DNA of 64,000 nucleotides from Acidobacteriota bacterium (GTDB taxonomy: Bacteria > Acidobacteriota > Vicinamibacteria > Vicinamibacterales > JAKQTR01), in NCBI GenBank assembly GCA_026393755.1, contig JAPKZO010000032.1, positions 62,001-126,000 on the forward strand. The letters run 5' to 3'. The stretch's first letter is position 1. Each line of letters starts with the position of its first letter. Positions 1-10,240 of this stretch are shown here, piece after piece. The notes under the pieces are model-generated. The model had not been told where the DNA came from and did not search any database. It saw nothing but the letters and a program-made list of their open reading frames with translations. The position numbers and the translations under genes are program-made.

Positions 1-138
1 CACCGTGTCGCCGCCCTGCGCCCGCACATCCGCGACATCCGTGCGGTAGATCCACGGATGTCCGGCGCGACCGCGATCTTCGCCGCGGGCGGTGACAACG
101 ACGCTGGGTTCGGCTGGGTGGCTCACGGTACCCATCAT
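1..138 (-). CDS. RlmI-like 23S rRNA cytosine methyltransferase, N-terminal part (runs off left edge)
   Basis: Reading leftward from ATG at 138 gives 46 uninterrupted codons to the window edge. The peptide contains RGEDRGRAGHPWIYRTDV, which matches the start of the PUA domain of class I rRNA m5C methyltransferases of the RlmI/YccW type (basic stretch, GHPW, aromatic-R/S). Known members methylate C1962 of 23S rRNA with S-adenosylmethionine. The catalytic domain lies outside the window, so the activity cannot be confirmed. It is divergent from rpiB, and the 53-bp gap must hold both start regions. A second ATG (135) follows the first, and no strong ribosome site is visible for either. Confidence 0.68.
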   Translation of the reverse strand, partial: MMGTVSHPAEPSVVVTARGEDRGRAGHPWIYRTDVADVRAQGGDTV

Positions 139-191
139 GACAGAAAGGAGACCGGGTTTTCTCGGGGAGCCGAGCAAATCAGGTAAGATCC

Positions 192-647
192 ATGATTGTG
201 CGCATCGCGATTGGTTCCGACCATGGCGGCTTCGAGCTCAAGCAACACATCAAGCAGTTGCTGGCCGAGTTGAACGTCCCATTCGAGGACCTCGGCACGT
301 TCACTCCGGATCCGGCCGACTACCCCGACATCGCGGTTCTGGTGGCCAGAGGCGTCGCCAGCGGCTCGTACGAGCAGGGCATCCTGATATGCGGCACCGG
401 CATCGGCATGTCGATTGCGGCCAACAAGATCCCGGGCATCCGGGCGGCGCTGGTCACCGACATTGAAACCGCCCGCCTGAGCCGTCAACATAACGACGCC
501 AACATCATGACGATCGGCGGGCGCACGACGCGGGTCGATCGCGCCCGCGACATCGTCCGCGCGTTTCTCGAGACTGGATTCGACGGGGGCGGCCGCCACA
601 GCCGCCGCGTGGACAAGATCTCAGCCCTCGACTGCAAGGACTCATAA
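192..647 (+). CDS. rpiB: Ribose-5-phosphate isomerase B
   Basis: 151 residues, the normal length for RpiB. It interconverts ribose 5-phosphate and ribulose 5-phosphate in the non-oxidative pentose phosphate pathway, in the cytoplasm. Visible hallmarks are the N-terminal SDHGGFELK phosphate-binding motif, [12 protein letters not shown] around residues 73-84 (the cysteine of ILICGTG just before it is the catalytic base in this family) and RHNDANI-like [10 protein letters not shown] near 101-110. The start is ATG 192 with a weak AGGTAAG upstream. Two bases separate its stop from glyA, so the two are probably co-transcribed, a pairing seen in many bacteria. Confidence 0.96.
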   Translation: MIVRIAIGSDHGGFELKQHIKQLLAELNVPFEDLGTFTPDPADYPDIAVLVARGVASGSYEQGILICGTGIGMSIAANKIPGIRAALVTDIETARLSRQHNDANIMTIGGRTTRVDRARDIVRAFLETGFDGGGRHSRRVDKISALDCKDS

Positions 648-649
648 CG

Positions 650-1927
650 ATGGATACCAGCGCGCTCGTCGCGGCTCATCGCCGCTCGCTCCGAGACACC
701 GACCCCGACATCGCACAGGCCATCTGCGATGAAACGGACCGCCAGACGTCTGGCCTCGAGTTGATCGCCTCGGAGAACTTCGTCAGCAGCGCGGTACTTG
801 AGGCGGCCGGATCGGTGTTCACCAACAAGTATGCTGAGGGCTATCCGGGCCGCCGGTACTACGGCGGCTGCGAGCACGCGGACGTCGTCGAGCGCCTCGC
901 CATCGATCGCGCCAAGGCGCTGTTCGGCGCGGATCATGCCAACGTGCAGCCCCACTCGGGGGCGCAGGCCAACATGTCGGTGTACTTCACCCTGCTGAAG
1001 CCCGGAGACACGGTCCTCGGCATGAACCTGTCGCACGGCGGCCACCTGACGCATGGCCATCCCCTGAACTTCTCCGGCAAGCTCTACAACATCGTCGCCT
1101 ACGGCGTGCGCAAGGAGGACGAGCGGCTCGACTACGACGAACTCGAGCGGCTCGCCATGGAGCACAAGCCGAAGATGATCATGGTTGGCGCGAGCGCCTA
1201 TCCGCGCGTGATTGATTTTCCGCGCATTCGGACGATCGCTGATCGGTCCGGCGCCGTGATGGTGACCGACATGGCGCACATCGCCGGGCTGGTGGCGGCC
1301 GGCGTCCACCCCAGCCCCGTGCCGCATTCGGACTTTGTCACCACCACGACACACAAGACGCTACGCGGCCCCCGTGCCGGCATGGTGCTGTGCCGGGCCC
1401 AGTACGCGAAGGACCTCGACAGGAGCGTGTTCCCCGGCGTGCAGGGCGGCCCGCTGGTCCACATCATCGCGGCCAAGGCCGTGTGCTTCAAGGAAGCAGC
1501 CGAACCCGCGTTTGCCGTCTACCAGAAGCAGACCGTCGCCAACGCCGCACGACTGGCCGCCGTCATCGCATCGCACGGCTTCAGGATCGTCTCCGGCGGC
1601 ACGGACAACCACCTGATGCTGGTCGACGTGTTCTCCAAGGGTGTCACCGGCAAGGCGGCGACCGCCGCGCTTGGCAAAGCCGGCATCACCGTCAACCAGA
1701 ACACGATCCCGTTCGACCAGAATCCGCCGCTCGTCGCCAGCGGCATCCGCATCGGCACGCCCGCCTTGACGACGCGCGGTATGGCGGAGGCCGAGATGGA
1801 CGTCGTGGGCGACCTGATCGCCCGCGTGCTGGCCGCCCCCGAAGACGGGCACGTGCACTCGATGGTCAGGGCCGAAGTGGAAGTGCTGTGCAGGACATTC
1901 CCGCTGTATCCAGACAAGCGGATCTAG
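650..1927 (+). CDS. glyA: Serine hydroxymethyltransferase
   Basis: 425 residues. A PLP enzyme that converts serine and tetrahydrofolate to glycine and 5,10-methylene-tetrahydrofolate, the main cellular source of one-carbon units. The PLP-binding lysine is K236 in [12 protein letters not shown], and the usual LIASENF (39-45), QPHSGAQAN (100-108) and [10 protein letters not shown] (205-214) blocks are all present. It starts two bases after rpiB. The last 40 bases overlap the probable GTG start of the downstream helicase. Nothing is truncated. Confidence 0.98.
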   Translation: MDTSALVAAHRRSLRDTDPDIAQAICDETDRQTSGLELIASENFVSSAVLEAAGSVFTNKYAEGYPGRRYYGGCEHADVVERLAIDRAKALFGADHANVQPHSGAQANMSVYFTLLKPGDTVLGMNLSHGGHLTHGHPLNFSGKLYNIVAYGVRKEDERLDYDELERLAMEHKPKMIMVGASAYPRVIDFPRIRTIADRSGAVMVTDMAHIAGLVAAGVHPSPVPHSDFVTTTTHKTLRGPRAGMVLCRAQYAKDLDRSVFPGVQGGPLVHIIAAKAVCFKEAAEPAFAVYQKQTVANAARLAAVIASHGFRIVSGGTDNHLMLVDVFSKGVTGKAATAALGKAGITVNQNTIPFDQNPPLVASGIRIGTPALTTRGMAEAEMDVVGDLIARVLAAPEDGHVHSMVRAEVEVLCRTFPLYPDKRI

Positions 1928-3900
1928 AAGCCGCGGTCGATCGCGTTTTCGCCGGCGACGGCCCTCTGGCGCGAGCCCTCTCGGAATTTGAACCGCGGGA
2001 AGGCCAGCGCGACATGGCGGCGGCGGTCGCGCGCGTATTCGCGCGGGGCGGGGTGCTGCTGGCCGAAGCTGGCACGGGCACCGGCAAGACGCTGGCCTAT
2101 CTGGTTCCGGCCATTCTCGCCCGCCAGCGCGTCCTGATCTCGACCGGCACGAAGAACCTCCAGGAACAGATCTTTTTCAAGGATCTGCCCATCCTGCGCG
2201 AAGCCCTGCGTCTGCCCTTTTCGGCCGTCTACATGAAGGGGCGCGGCAACTACCTGTGCCTTCATCGATTCGCCGCGTGGCGTGATGACGTCGAGGCAGG
2301 TTCGCCAGCCGATCGTCTCTATCTCAGGCTGGTGGACGACTGGGCGGCCACCACCGAGACCGGCGATCGCGCCGAGATTCAGGACCTCCCGGAAGATGTC
2401 GCCTTCTGGAACGAAATTGCCGCCACGGTAGAGAACTGCGTCGGCACGCAGTGCCCCGAGCGCGACGAGTGTTTCGTCACGCTGATGCGGCAGCGCGCCG
2501 CCGAGTCGGACGTGGTGATCGTCAATCACCACCTGATGTGCGCCGATGCCGCGGTGCGCCAGAACGCGCACGGCGAGGTGATCCCGGACTGTCCGCTGGC
2601 TGTCATCGACGAAGCCCACAACCTGGAGGATGTGGCGACACAGTACTTCGGGTTCTCCGTCAGCAACTACCGCCTGGACGAGCTGACCCGGGATCTTGAG
2701 CGACTGCTCGCCTCCCGCCAGATTGCCGACGGAGAAGGCCAGCTTGGGCGAGCCCTGAACCGAATTGACGACCACGCCCGGCTGTTCTTCTCGGCACTCG
2801 GACTGGCCAGGCACGACTATCCGCCCCTGGCCGATGCCTTCACCGCTGGCGGTGGCGAAGACCGTGCGAGAGTTTCGCCGGATCTGCTCGAGCCCGTGCG
2901 GGAGCCAGGGCGGCACCTCCTCGACGCGCTCACGGGCCTCGAGGCCACCGTTGCGCTCGCGCGCGACTCGTCCGAAGACCTGCGCGCCATCGGCCGCCGC
3001 GCCGCTGAGTTGCGTGACGAACTCCGCTTCCTGCTCGACGCCAACGACCGCGACTACGTCTTCCACCTCGAGTTTCGCGGTCGCGGCCAGTTTCTCCGTG
3101 CCTCGCCGATTGACGTCTCCACGCTGGTCCGTCACCTGCTGCTCGATCGGTTTGCGGCCACGGTGCTCACCTCAGCCACGTTGACGGTCGAAGGCGCGTT
3201 CACCTACGTTCGCTCCCGCCTCGGGGTGGAGCGCGCCGAAGAACTCCAGCTGCCTTCGGAATTCAACTACCGCGAGCAGGCGATTCTTTATCTGCCGCCC
3301 CGGATGCCGTCTCCGAAGACGCGGGAGTTCGCCCAGGCGGCCGCCCGCGAAGTGGTCGGCATCCTGACGCGCACGCAGGGTCGGGCATTCGTGCTGTTCA
3401 CCAGTTACGCGATGCTTCGGCTGGTGCAGCCGGTCGTCGCATCGGCGCTCGACTACCCGATCCTGGTCCAGGGCACCGCGCCGCGCTCGGCGTTGCTCGC
3501 GCAATTCCGCGAGACGCCGCATTCGGTGCTCCTGGCGACGTCGAGCTTCTGGCAGGGCGTGGACGTCGTCGGCGATGCCTTGAGCTGTGTGATCATCGAT
3601 CGTCTTCCTTTCGCCTCGCCTGGGGATCCGGTCATCGCGGCGCGCATCGATGCGATTGTTCAGCGGGGCGGTGACGGCTTCGCCGACCTCCAGGTGCCGC
3701 TGGCAGTGCTGACGCTGCTCCAGGGACTTGGCCGGCTGATTCGCCACCGGCGAGACCGCGGCGTGCTGGCCATTCTCGATCCCCGGATCACCGCGATGCC
3801 CTACGGGCGCCGGTTCCTGGCGTCGCTTCCCCCTGCTCCAATCACTTCGGATATCGAGGACATTGTGGAGTTCTTTGCGGACGCCCGGAGGCCGGCATGA
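1888..3900 (+). CDS. DinG/YoaA-type ATP-dependent helicase with Fe-S cluster
   Basis: About 670 residues. An XPD-like superfamily 2 helicase that unwinds DNA 5'-3' and resolves damaged or structured DNA. Visible: Walker A ([10 protein letters not shown], ~59-68), four cysteines placed as the Fe-S cluster ligands (C124, C184, C189, C195), the DEAH box (240-243), motif V/VI-like WQGVDVVGD and QGLGRLIR near the C-terminus. The open frame continues far upstream inside glyA. GTG 1888 is chosen because conserved sequence ([19 protein letters not shown]) begins just after it and GGAAG lies upstream. That gives a 40-base overlap with glyA. DinG and YoaA cannot be separated from sequence alone. Confidence 0.88.
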   Translation: MQDIPAVSRQADLEAAVDRVFAGDGPLARALSEFEPREGQRDMAAAVARVFARGGVLLAEAGTGTGKTLAYLVPAILARQRVLISTGTKNLQEQIFFKDLPILREALRLPFSAVYMKGRGNYLCLHRFAAWRDDVEAGSPADRLYLRLVDDWAATTETGDRAEIQDLPEDVAFWNEIAATVENCVGTQCPERDECFVTLMRQRAAESDVVIVNHHLMCADAAVRQNAHGEVIPDCPLAVIDEAHNLEDVATQYFGFSVSNYRLDELTRDLERLLASRQIADGEGQLGRALNRIDDHARLFFSALGLARHDYPPLADAFTAGGGEDRARVSPDLLEPVREPGRHLLDALTGLEATVALARDSSEDLRAIGRRAAELRDELRFLLDANDRDYVFHLEFRGRGQFLRASPIDVSTLVRHLLLDRFAATVLTSATLTVEGAFTYVRSRLGVERAEELQLPSEFNYREQAILYLPPRMPSPKTREFAQAAAREVVGILTRTQGRAFVLFTSYAMLRLVQPVVASALDYPILVQGTAPRSALLAQFRETPHSVLLATSSFWQGVDVVGDALSCVIIDRLPFASPGDPVIAARIDAIVQRGGDGFADLQVPLAVLTLLQGLGRLIRHRRDRGVLAILDPRITAMPYGRRFLASLPPAPITSDIEDIVEFFADARRPA

Positions 3901-4092
3901 CGGGTTGCGGCCGCAGGCGGCTCAAAACACGAGGATATCGGCCTGGTTCCAGCTGGTACGTCATGTGCACAGGACGAGGTCGGCGGTTTCGCGCGGTGCC
4001 GCCTTTGATGTAGACTGGATCGGATTGACTCTCTTACGTGATCTGGTTGTTCTTTCAACGTTTTGCTCTCTTTCTTCCTATGGAGGAGCGTT

Positions 4093-5064
4093 ATGCTTCG
4101 CCTCTTCTCTGGCCGCCGCTTGGTGGTATTCGTCCTGACGGCGGTTGTGGCCGTTGCGCTGGCAGCCCCTGTATTTGCTCAGACTGGCTCAGTCAAGGGC
4201 AAGGTCGTCGATCCAAAGGGTAAACCGGTCGACAAGGCCGTGATCCTGATCGAGTTCACCGACGGCATCACGTACAAGGTCGACACCAAGACCAACAACA
4301 AGGGCGAGTTCATCCAGATCGGCCTCCGGCCGGGCAACTACAAGGTGACCGCCTCGACCAAGGAGCTGGGGGACCAGGCGTTCAACGTCCGCGTCCGGCT
4401 GGGTGACCCGTCTGAGGTCAACTTCACCCTCGGCGGCACCAACACGGCCGCGGCCGCAGCCGAAGCCGCGAAGAACGAAGCGCTCAAAAAGACATTTGAT
4501 GAGGGTGTGAACTTGAGCAAGGCGGGGAATTTCGATGCGGCGATCGCGAAATTCACCGAGGCCGCTGCGCTGGTGCCGAAGTGCTTCGACTGCTATTACA
4601 ACGTCGGCTTCGCGTTCATGCAGAAGAAGGAATACGACAAGGCCGAGGAGGCGTTCAACAAGGCGATCGAGTTCAAGGCGGACTATTTCGAAGCCTACAA
4701 CGGGCTGGCGACCGTCTACAACGCCCAGAAGAAGTTCGACAAGGCCGGGGAAGCCAGCCAGAAGGCGAGCGAACTGGCGGCGGCTGCGGGGCCAGCTGGA
4801 GGCGGAGGCAGTGTCGACGCCGAATACAACAATGGCGTGATCGACTGGAACGCCGGCAAGATTCCGGAGGCCCAGGCGCACTTCCAGAAAGTGATTGAGC
4901 TCAAGCCCGACCACGCCGAGGCGCACTATCAACTGGCCATGTCGTTCCTCAACCAGGGGAAGATGCCCGAAGCGATCGCCATGTTTGAGAGGTACCTCGT
5001 CCTGGCGCCGCAGGGACCGAACGCGGCGACCGCGACAGGCATCTTGAAGACGCTCAAGAAGTAA
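4093..5064 (+). CDS. Exported CnaB-like/TPR protein
   Basis: 323 residues. The start is ATG 4093, preceded at good spacing by GGAGGAG. Residues 1-30 form a signal peptide ending in APVFAQ. Residues ~32-115 are a carboxypeptidase-regulatory-like (CnaB) beta-sandwich (GSVKGKVVDPKGKPVDKAV, then a GLRPGNYKV turn). After an alanine-rich linker come at least four TPR-type helix pairs (~140-320) that include KAGNFDAAIAKF, KKEYDKAEEAF and GKIPEAQAHF. Periplasmic or outer-membrane facing scaffold, function unknown. The gene stands alone between the helicase and yggS with about 190 bases upstream. Confidence 0.8.
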   Translation: MLRLFSGRRLVVFVLTAVVAVALAAPVFAQTGSVKGKVVDPKGKPVDKAVILIEFTDGITYKVDTKTNNKGEFIQIGLRPGNYKVTASTKELGDQAFNVRVRLGDPSEVNFTLGGTNTAAAAAEAAKNEALKKTFDEGVNLSKAGNFDAAIAKFTEAAALVPKCFDCYYNVGFAFMQKKEYDKAEEAFNKAIEFKADYFEAYNGLATVYNAQKKFDKAGEASQKASELAAAAGPAGGGGSVDAEYNNGVIDWNAGKIPEAQAHFQKVIELKPDHAEAHYQLAMSFLNQGKMPEAIAMFERYLVLAPQGPNAATATGILKTLKK

Positions 5065-5082
5065 CGCAGAAAGGTGGAGTCC

Positions 5083-5784
5083 TTGTCGTTGCAGGACGCC
5101 ATCGCTGCCAACCTTACCGACATTCGAAGCCGGCTGGCCCGCGCCGCGGAGCGGGCCGGCCGACGTCCCGCCGATGTCCGCCTGGTCGCCGTCTCCAAGA
5201 CCTTTCCGATGTCCCACGTCCTGGCTGCTCTTGCGGCCGGCCAGCGTGTGTTCGGCGAGAATCGAGTCCAGGAAGCCCTGGAGAAGATCGCCCTCTCGTC
5301 CGATACACCTATCGAGTGGCATCTGATTGGCCACCTGCAGTCGAACAAGGCCCGGAAAGCGGCGTCCTCGTTCGCGTGCATCCATTCCATTGACAGCGTG
5401 GAACTGCTGCGCCGGGTGGATGGAGCCGCCGAGGAGGACGGGCATCAGCCCGAGTTGCTCATCCAGGTCGATCTGGCGGGTGAGCCGACCAAGCACGGCA
5501 CGGCGGTCGACACGTTGCGCGCCATCTTCGACGCGGCGGCGGTGTGCCGGGCGGTGCGCGTGACCGGGCTCATGGTGCTGCCGCCGTTCATGGACGATCC
5601 CGAGGATGCCCGCCCCTACTTCCGGCGGCTCCGCGAGATCCGCGATGAATTGGCGGGCCACGGCGTTTCTCCTTCGATGCTCGGCGAACTGTCGATGGGC
5701 ATGAGTCACGATTTCGAGATCGCCATCGAGGAAGGCGCGACACTCGTCAGGATTGGCACGGCGATCTTCGGCGGCCGAGGCTAA
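5083..5784 (+). CDS. YggS/PROSC-family PLP homeostasis protein
   Basis: About 233 residues. A cytoplasmic PLP-binding protein of the alanine racemase N-terminal fold; family members buffer pyridoxal phosphate and do not racemise amino acids. The PLP lysine is K39 in VAVSKTFP, followed by FGENRVQEAL, WHLIGHLQSNK and GLMVLPPF, and SMGMSHDFEIAIEEGATLVRIGTAIFG closes the phosphate site. The open frame also offers GTG 5074, but the ribosome site AAGGTGGAG (5071-5079) fits TTG 5083 better. It lies upstream of a DivIVA-domain gene, an arrangement echoing the yggS-divIVA order of many Gram-positives. Confidence 0.92.
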   Translation: MSLQDAIAANLTDIRSRLARAAERAGRRPADVRLVAVSKTFPMSHVLAALAAGQRVFGENRVQEALEKIALSSDTPIEWHLIGHLQSNKARKAASSFACIHSIDSVELLRRVDGAAEEDGHQPELLIQVDLAGEPTKHGTAVDTLRAIFDAAAVCRAVRVTGLMVLPPFMDDPEDARPYFRRLREIRDELAGHGVSPSMLGELSMGMSHDFEIAIEEGATLVRIGTAIFGGRG

Positions 5785-5857
5785 GTCGGCCCGCCTTCGC
5801 CTGGCAGGCATCGAAGCTCGGCCCGCCAGGCTACGGCGTCGCTTTCAGGAGACAGAC

Positions 5858-6472
5858 ATGAACGTGACTCCACTTGACTTGCGGCAGCAGCAGTTTCGCT
5901 CTTCCATGCGCGGGTACGACCGAGACGAGGTCAAGGCGTTTCTCGCGGAAGTCGCCGCCGACTACGAGGCGGCTCTGATGGAAGTCGACAAGATGCGGCA
6001 GGAGGTGGCGCGGCTCGAGGGCCTCGTCAACGTGAACCGCGAGCACGAGCACAATCTCCGCAACACGCTGCTCACCGCCCAGCGGCTCGCCGACGAAGTG
6101 AAGGACGCGGCCAATCATCAGGCCGCCGTCATCGTGAGCGAGGCCGAGGGGCGCGCCGACCTGATCCTGGAAAAAGCGCAGGCCAGGGTTGACGATGTGC
6201 ACCGCGAGATCGACGGGCTGCGGATGAAGCGTCGCGAAGTCGAAACGTCGGTCGAGTCGCTGATTGCGTCCCTCACCAATACGCTCGACTTCATCCACGA
6301 TCAGGACCGGCGCGACCACGACGACAAGATCGCGATTCATCGTCCCCGCCAGGCTGACGGCCGCGAGGGCGTGTCGATCTGGGGTCAGGATCGCCAGGAG
6401 CGCAGCCAGCAGCGCGGCGAGCGTGAAGATCTGCCGCGCACTGTGACATCGCCGGCCGAGCGCCAGGCGTAG
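5858..6472 (+). CDS. DivIVA-domain coiled-coil protein
   Basis: 204 residues from ATG 5858, which follows CAGGAGAC. Residues 1-35 (PLDLRQQQFRSSMRGYDRDE) are the DivIVA/GpsB N-terminal membrane-binding and polar-localisation motif. A heptad-rich coiled coil runs to about residue 150. Such proteins mark poles or septa and recruit cell-envelope enzymes. The last ~50 residues are charged, arginine-rich and of low complexity. The opposite strand there is open and hydrophobic, so the exact C-terminus is the least certain part. It shares the yggS-divIVA neighbourhood. Confidence 0.78.
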   Translation: MNVTPLDLRQQQFRSSMRGYDRDEVKAFLAEVAADYEAALMEVDKMRQEVARLEGLVNVNREHEHNLRNTLLTAQRLADEVKDAANHQAAVIVSEAEGRADLILEKAQARVDDVHREIDGLRMKRREVETSVESLIASLTNTLDFIHDQDRRDHDDKIAIHRPRQADGREGVSIWGQDRQERSQQRGEREDLPRTVTSPAERQA

Positions 6473-6577
6473 CCGTCCGGCTTCGAAGCAGTTCGATGGC
6501 CGCTGCCGGTGCGGGAGTCTCTCTTTTCCCACTGACCGGGTTCTCGGGATACGATGCCCACGTATCGGGAGGGTGCG

Positions 6578-7816
6578 GTGGGCACAATCATCATCCGAAA
6601 CGCCAAGACGATCATCACGTGTGCGGGGACCGCACCCAGGTGCGGTCCCGATCAGGGTGATATCCGCGCTGTCGCAGGCGGTGCAGTCGTTGCCACCGAC
6701 GGCCGCATTGCCTTTGTCGGGACAACCGCGGAATGTGACGAGCGCTACGCTGCCGGCGAGGGCTTCGACGTCATCGACGCGGCGGGATGCACGGTCCTCC
6801 CGGGCTTCGTCGATCCCCATACGCATGTCGTGTTCGGCGGTGATCGCCGTGACGAACTGCGCCGGCGGCTGGCGGGCGCCACCTATGCCGAGATCGCCGC
6901 CTCGGGTGGTGGGATCCTGTCGACAGTCCGAGCCACGCGGGCCGCCTCCGAGGAGGACCTCGTCGCCGCAACCACGGAGCGCCTGGATCAGATGCTCCGA
7001 TGCGGCACGACGACGTGCGAGGCCAAGAGCGGGTACGGGCTGGAAACCGACGCCGAACTGAAGATGCTGCGCGCCATCAGGCGCCTCGACCAGCAGCACC
7101 CCATCGATCTGGTTGCCACGTTCATGGGGGCGCACGAAATCCCCATCGAACACCGCGCGAACCGCCGCTTCTACATCGATCAACTGGTTCGGCAGATGAT
7201 TCCCGCGGCGGCACGCGAGGGGATGGCCGAGTGGTGCGACGTGTTCTGCGAGGCTGGCGTCTACACGCCCGAGGAGTCGACGGAGATTCTTCTGGCCGGA
7301 AAGCGCCACGGGTTGAAGGCGCGCATTCATGCTGACGAACTGGAAGAAAGCGGCGGATCACTGGTGGCCGCGGCCGTCGGCGCCCGATCGGCCGACCACC
7401 TGCTCTACGTCTCGCCGCGCGGAATCCACGCGATGAAGCAGGCAGGCGTGGTGGCCACGCTGCTGCCCATCGCGGCGTTCTACCTGAAGCTTGGACGGTA
7501 CGCGCCGGCACGGGAACTGATCGAGGCTGGAGTCCCGGTGGCGCTGGCCACCGATCTGAACCCGGGCGGCGGCTTTTCGCCCTCGATGCCCTTCGCGATG
7601 TCGCTCGCGTGCTTCTCGATGCGGATGACGCTCGAAGAGGCGCTGGTCGCCTCGACCATCAACGCGGCCTACGCCATCGATCGGCACGATCGGATCGGCA
7701 GTCTCGAAGTCGGCAAGCAGGCCGACATGGTGATCGTCAACGGCGAGGCGGTCGATCTGGTGAAGGTGGGCGTTCCGGCGATCCGGATGGTGATCAAGAA
7801 GGGCGAGGTTGTCTAA
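6578..7816 (+). CDS. hutI: Imidazolonepropionase
   Basis: 412 residues from GTG 6578. An amidohydrolase that opens 4-imidazolone-5-propionate to N-formimino-glutamate, step three of histidine degradation. Metal and substrate motifs: DPHTHVVFGGDRR, CGTTTCEAKSGYGL, FMGAHEIPIEH, ARIHADELEESGG and ATDLNPGG. An in-frame ATG 6554 lies upstream, but GGGAGGG (6567-6573) points to GTG 6578. No hutH, hutU or hutG is near, so the pathway is split here. Its stop overlaps that of convergent cydB by four bases. Confidence 0.94.
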   Translation: MGTIIIRNAKTIITCAGTAPRCGPDQGDIRAVAGGAVVATDGRIAFVGTTAECDERYAAGEGFDVIDAAGCTVLPGFVDPHTHVVFGGDRRDELRRRLAGATYAEIAASGGGILSTVRATRAASEEDLVAATTERLDQMLRCGTTTCEAKSGYGLETDAELKMLRAIRRLDQQHPIDLVATFMGAHEIPIEHRANRRFYIDQLVRQMIPAAAREGMAEWCDVFCEAGVYTPEESTEILLAGKRHGLKARIHADELEESGGSLVAAAVGARSADHLLYVSPRGIHAMKQAGVVATLLPIAAFYLKLGRYAPARELIEAGVPVALATDLNPGGGFSPSMPFAMSLACFSMRMTLEEALVASTINAAYAIDRHDRIGSLEVGKQADMVIVNGEAVDLVKVGVPAIRMVIKKGEVV

Positions 7817-8832
7817 TACGACGTCGACTCCAGCTTGACCTTCCCGCGGAAGATCCAGTAGACGCTGACGGTGTAGGTCAGCACGAGCGGCATCCCGACG
7901 GCAGCCATGATCAGCATGATCCACAGCGTCTTCGGGGAGGATGCCGCGTTGTAAATCGTCAGTTGCCTGGCCGGTTCCCACGCGTTGACGAGGGTCGGGT
8001 ACATCCCGACTCCGACCAGCGCGAACAACCCCAGCACGGCGCACGAAGACGACACAAACGCCTCCCGATGACGGGTGTGACGGATGGCACGGGGCACGTT
8101 CGCAATCGCCAGCATGGTCAGCACCGGCAGCGCGAACAGCACCGGCCGGGCCTTGATCGCGGCCGTCATCTCCGGCCGGTAGATCAACGTCGCCATTGTG
8201 GTGGTCGCATAGCACACCAGAAAGAAGACGATCGTGTTGCTGGCCCACCCCTTCACCATCTCCTGGGTGTCGCCCTCGGTCTTCAGCAGGAGATAGATCG
8301 CGCCGTGCATCGTGAACAGGGCGACGGTCGTGACGCCGGTGAGCAGCGCATACGGTGTGAGGAGTGACAGGAACGACCCCGCGAACTCGCCGGCCGCGTC
8401 GATGGGAATGCCCCAGATGATGTTGCCGAACGCCACGCCCATCAGCAGGCTGGACGCGACCGACGCGATGGCGAAACTGCCATCCCACGCCCGCCGCCAC
8501 CCCGCGCCGGGTTGCTTGCTGCGGAACTCGATCGCGACGGCCCGGAAGATGAGCCCGACCAGCAGCAGCATCATCGCCACGTAGAAGCCGGAAAACACCG
8601 TGGCGTAGACAATCGGGAATGCGGCAAACAGCGCTCCCCCGCCGGTAACGAGCCACACTTCATTGCCGTCCCATACGGGGCCAATCGCGTTGAGGAACGT
8701 CCTGCGCTGCACGTCCGTCCTGGCGAACAGGTGCAGCGCACCGACGCCGAGGTCGAATCCGTCGAGTACGGCGTAGCCGGCCAGCAGAGCGCCGACCAGC
8801 AGGTACCACGCGGTGTTCAGATCAAGGCTCAT
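7813..8832 (-). CDS. cydB: Cytochrome bd ubiquinol oxidase subunit II
   Basis: 339 residues with about nine membrane helices. Together with CydA it forms the bd-type quinol oxidase of the inner membrane, a high-affinity oxygen reductase. The N-terminus carries GYAVLDGFDLGVGAL and PVWDGNEVWLVTGGGALFAAFP, both diagnostic for CydB. ATG 8832 is chosen because the conserved sequence begins there; upstream codons in frame are cysteine-rich readthrough of cydA. The gap to cydA is ten bases, so the two form one operon. No cydX-like ORF was noticed downstream, where hutI ends convergently. Confidence 0.96.
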   Translation of the reverse strand: MSLDLNTAWYLLVGALLAGYAVLDGFDLGVGALHLFARTDVQRRTFLNAIGPVWDGNEVWLVTGGGALFAAFPIVYATVFSGFYVAMMLLLVGLIFRAVAIEFRSKQPGAGWRRAWDGSFAIASVASSLLMGVAFGNIIWGIPIDAAGEFAGSFLSLLTPYALLTGVTTVALFTMHGAIYLLLKTEGDTQEMVKGWASNTIVFFLVCYATTTMATLIYRPEMTAAIKARPVLFALPVLTMLAIANVPRAIRHTRHREAFVSSSCAVLGLFALVGVGMYPTLVNAWEPARQLTIYNAASSPKTLWIMLIMAAVGMPLVLTYTVSVYWIFRGKVKLESTSY

Positions 8833-8842
8833 GCCGGTATCC

Positions 8843-10195
8843 TCACGCCCGGTGCCTCTCTTCGCCCGGATGATCTTCGGCCAGCGGGCCGTGCTGGATC
8901 TCTTCGTTGAGGAGATACAGGAACAGCACAAAGAGCAACGTGTACACGAGGGTAAACAGCACGAGTGAAAAGATGACATGCGATGAGCCGACCACCGGCG
9001 ACAGTCCGTCGATCGTGCGCATCACCCTGTAGACGATCCAGGGCTGGCGGCCGATTTCAGCGGTGGCCCACCCGAGCTGGTTGGCAATCTGCGGTCCGAC
9101 GACGGCGCCGACAAAGCTCCACAGCAGCCATCGGGTTCTGAACAGCCTGCCCTTCGGCAGATAGATCAGTCCGCATGCAATCAGCGCAGCCAGCGTCATG
9201 CCAATCGCCACCATCACGTGGAACGCCTGGAACGTGGCGTTGAGCGGCGGGAGATCGCCCAGGGGGAACGACTGCACACCCGGAATTGCCGCGGACGCGT
9301 CTCCCGCGATCATCCGGCTCAACAACCCGGGAATCTCCAGACCCACCACGCGCTGGTTGGCGCCATCCACCCAGCCGAGGATGTGCAGGCCGGCGGGTGC
9401 CGACGCTTTCATCACGCCTTCCATCGCGGCGAACTTTTCCGGCTGATACCGCGCGACGAGGCGGGCCGACAGATCCCCGGTGGCGATCGACGCCAGCGCC
9501 GCCACCGTCGCGAGCGCGAGGCCGATTCGCATCGAGGCTCGAGCAAACGTCTCGTGCCGCCGCTTCAGGAGGTAGTATGCGGCAATCGAGAGCACGAAGA
9601 AGGCGCCTGTCGCCCACGCGGCGGCGATCGTGTGCAGCAGGCGATCGACGCTGGACGGATTGAACACGACCGCCCAGAAATCGGTGATTTCCGCTCGCGG
9701 CCGGCCGGCCGCGTCCGCGACCACGTGATACCCGGCAGGCGTCTGCATCCACGAATTGGCGACAATGATCCAGATCGCGCTGAAATGTGCGCCCAGGCAG
9801 ACGGCGACCGTCGACAGAAGGTGCAGGCGCGGCCCGATCCGGTCCCAGCCGAACAACAGCAGCGCGAGGAATCCGGATTCGAGGAAGAACGCGAAGAGGC
9901 CCTCTGCCGCCAGCGCACTCCCGAACACGTCACCGACAAAGCGCGAGTACGCGGCCCAGTTCGTGCCGAACTCGAACTCCATGACGATGCCGGTGGCGAC
10001 GCCGATGGCGAAGACCAGGCCGAAGATCCGGGTGAAGAACCGCGCCATCTGGTGGTAGAGCGGGTCCTTCGAGCCGAGCGACATCGCCTCGATGACGACC
10101 AGCATCATGCCGAGGCCGATCGAAAGCGGCGGATAGATGTAGTGGAATCCGATGGTCAGCGCAAACTGGAGGCGAGCAAGAAGACCGACGTCCAC
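8843..10195 (-). CDS. cydA: Cytochrome bd ubiquinol oxidase subunit I
   Basis: 450 residues starting at GTG 10195. It carries hemes b558, b595 and d, and the quinol site. Heme-ligand region [19 protein letters not shown] (9-27), the Q-loop element [13 protein letters not shown] with the conserved Lys/Glu pair, and the GRQPW motif near 390 are all visible. The protein is about 70 residues shorter than E. coli CydA, because it has the short Q-loop version that lacks the C-terminal insertion. It is the first gene of cydAB. Confidence 0.96.
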   Translation of the reverse strand: MDVGLLARLQFALTIGFHYIYPPLSIGLGMMLVVIEAMSLGSKDPLYHQMARFFTRIFGLVFAIGVATGIVMEFEFGTNWAAYSRFVGDVFGSALAAEGLFAFFLESGFLALLLFGWDRIGPRLHLLSTVAVCLGAHFSAIWIIVANSWMQTPAGYHVVADAAGRPRAEITDFWAVVFNPSSVDRLLHTIAAAWATGAFFVLSIAAYYLLKRRHETFARASMRIGLALATVAALASIATGDLSARLVARYQPEKFAAMEGVMKASAPAGLHILGWVDGANQRVVGLEIPGLLSRMIAGDASAAIPGVQSFPLGDLPPLNATFQAFHVMVAIGMTLAALIACGLIYLPKGRLFRTRWLLWSFVGAVVGPQIANQLGWATAEIGRQPWIVYRVMRTIDGLSPVVGSSHVIFSLVLFTLVYTLLFVLFLYLLNEEIQHGPLAEDHPGEERHRA

Positions 10196-10240
10196 AGCAT
10201 GACCCCATGGAAGCGGGCAGGTCCGCGCGGCGACTCCGGG

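Noticed and set aside
3901-4092. Promoter in front of the CnaB-TPR gene
   Set aside because: TTGATG and TTGACT occur, but no -10 at 16-18 bases could be matched to either.
4189-5811. 540-codon minus-strand open frame opposite the CnaB-TPR and yggS genes
   Set aside because: Crosses two genes with solid domain evidence; its own peptide has no recognisable domain.
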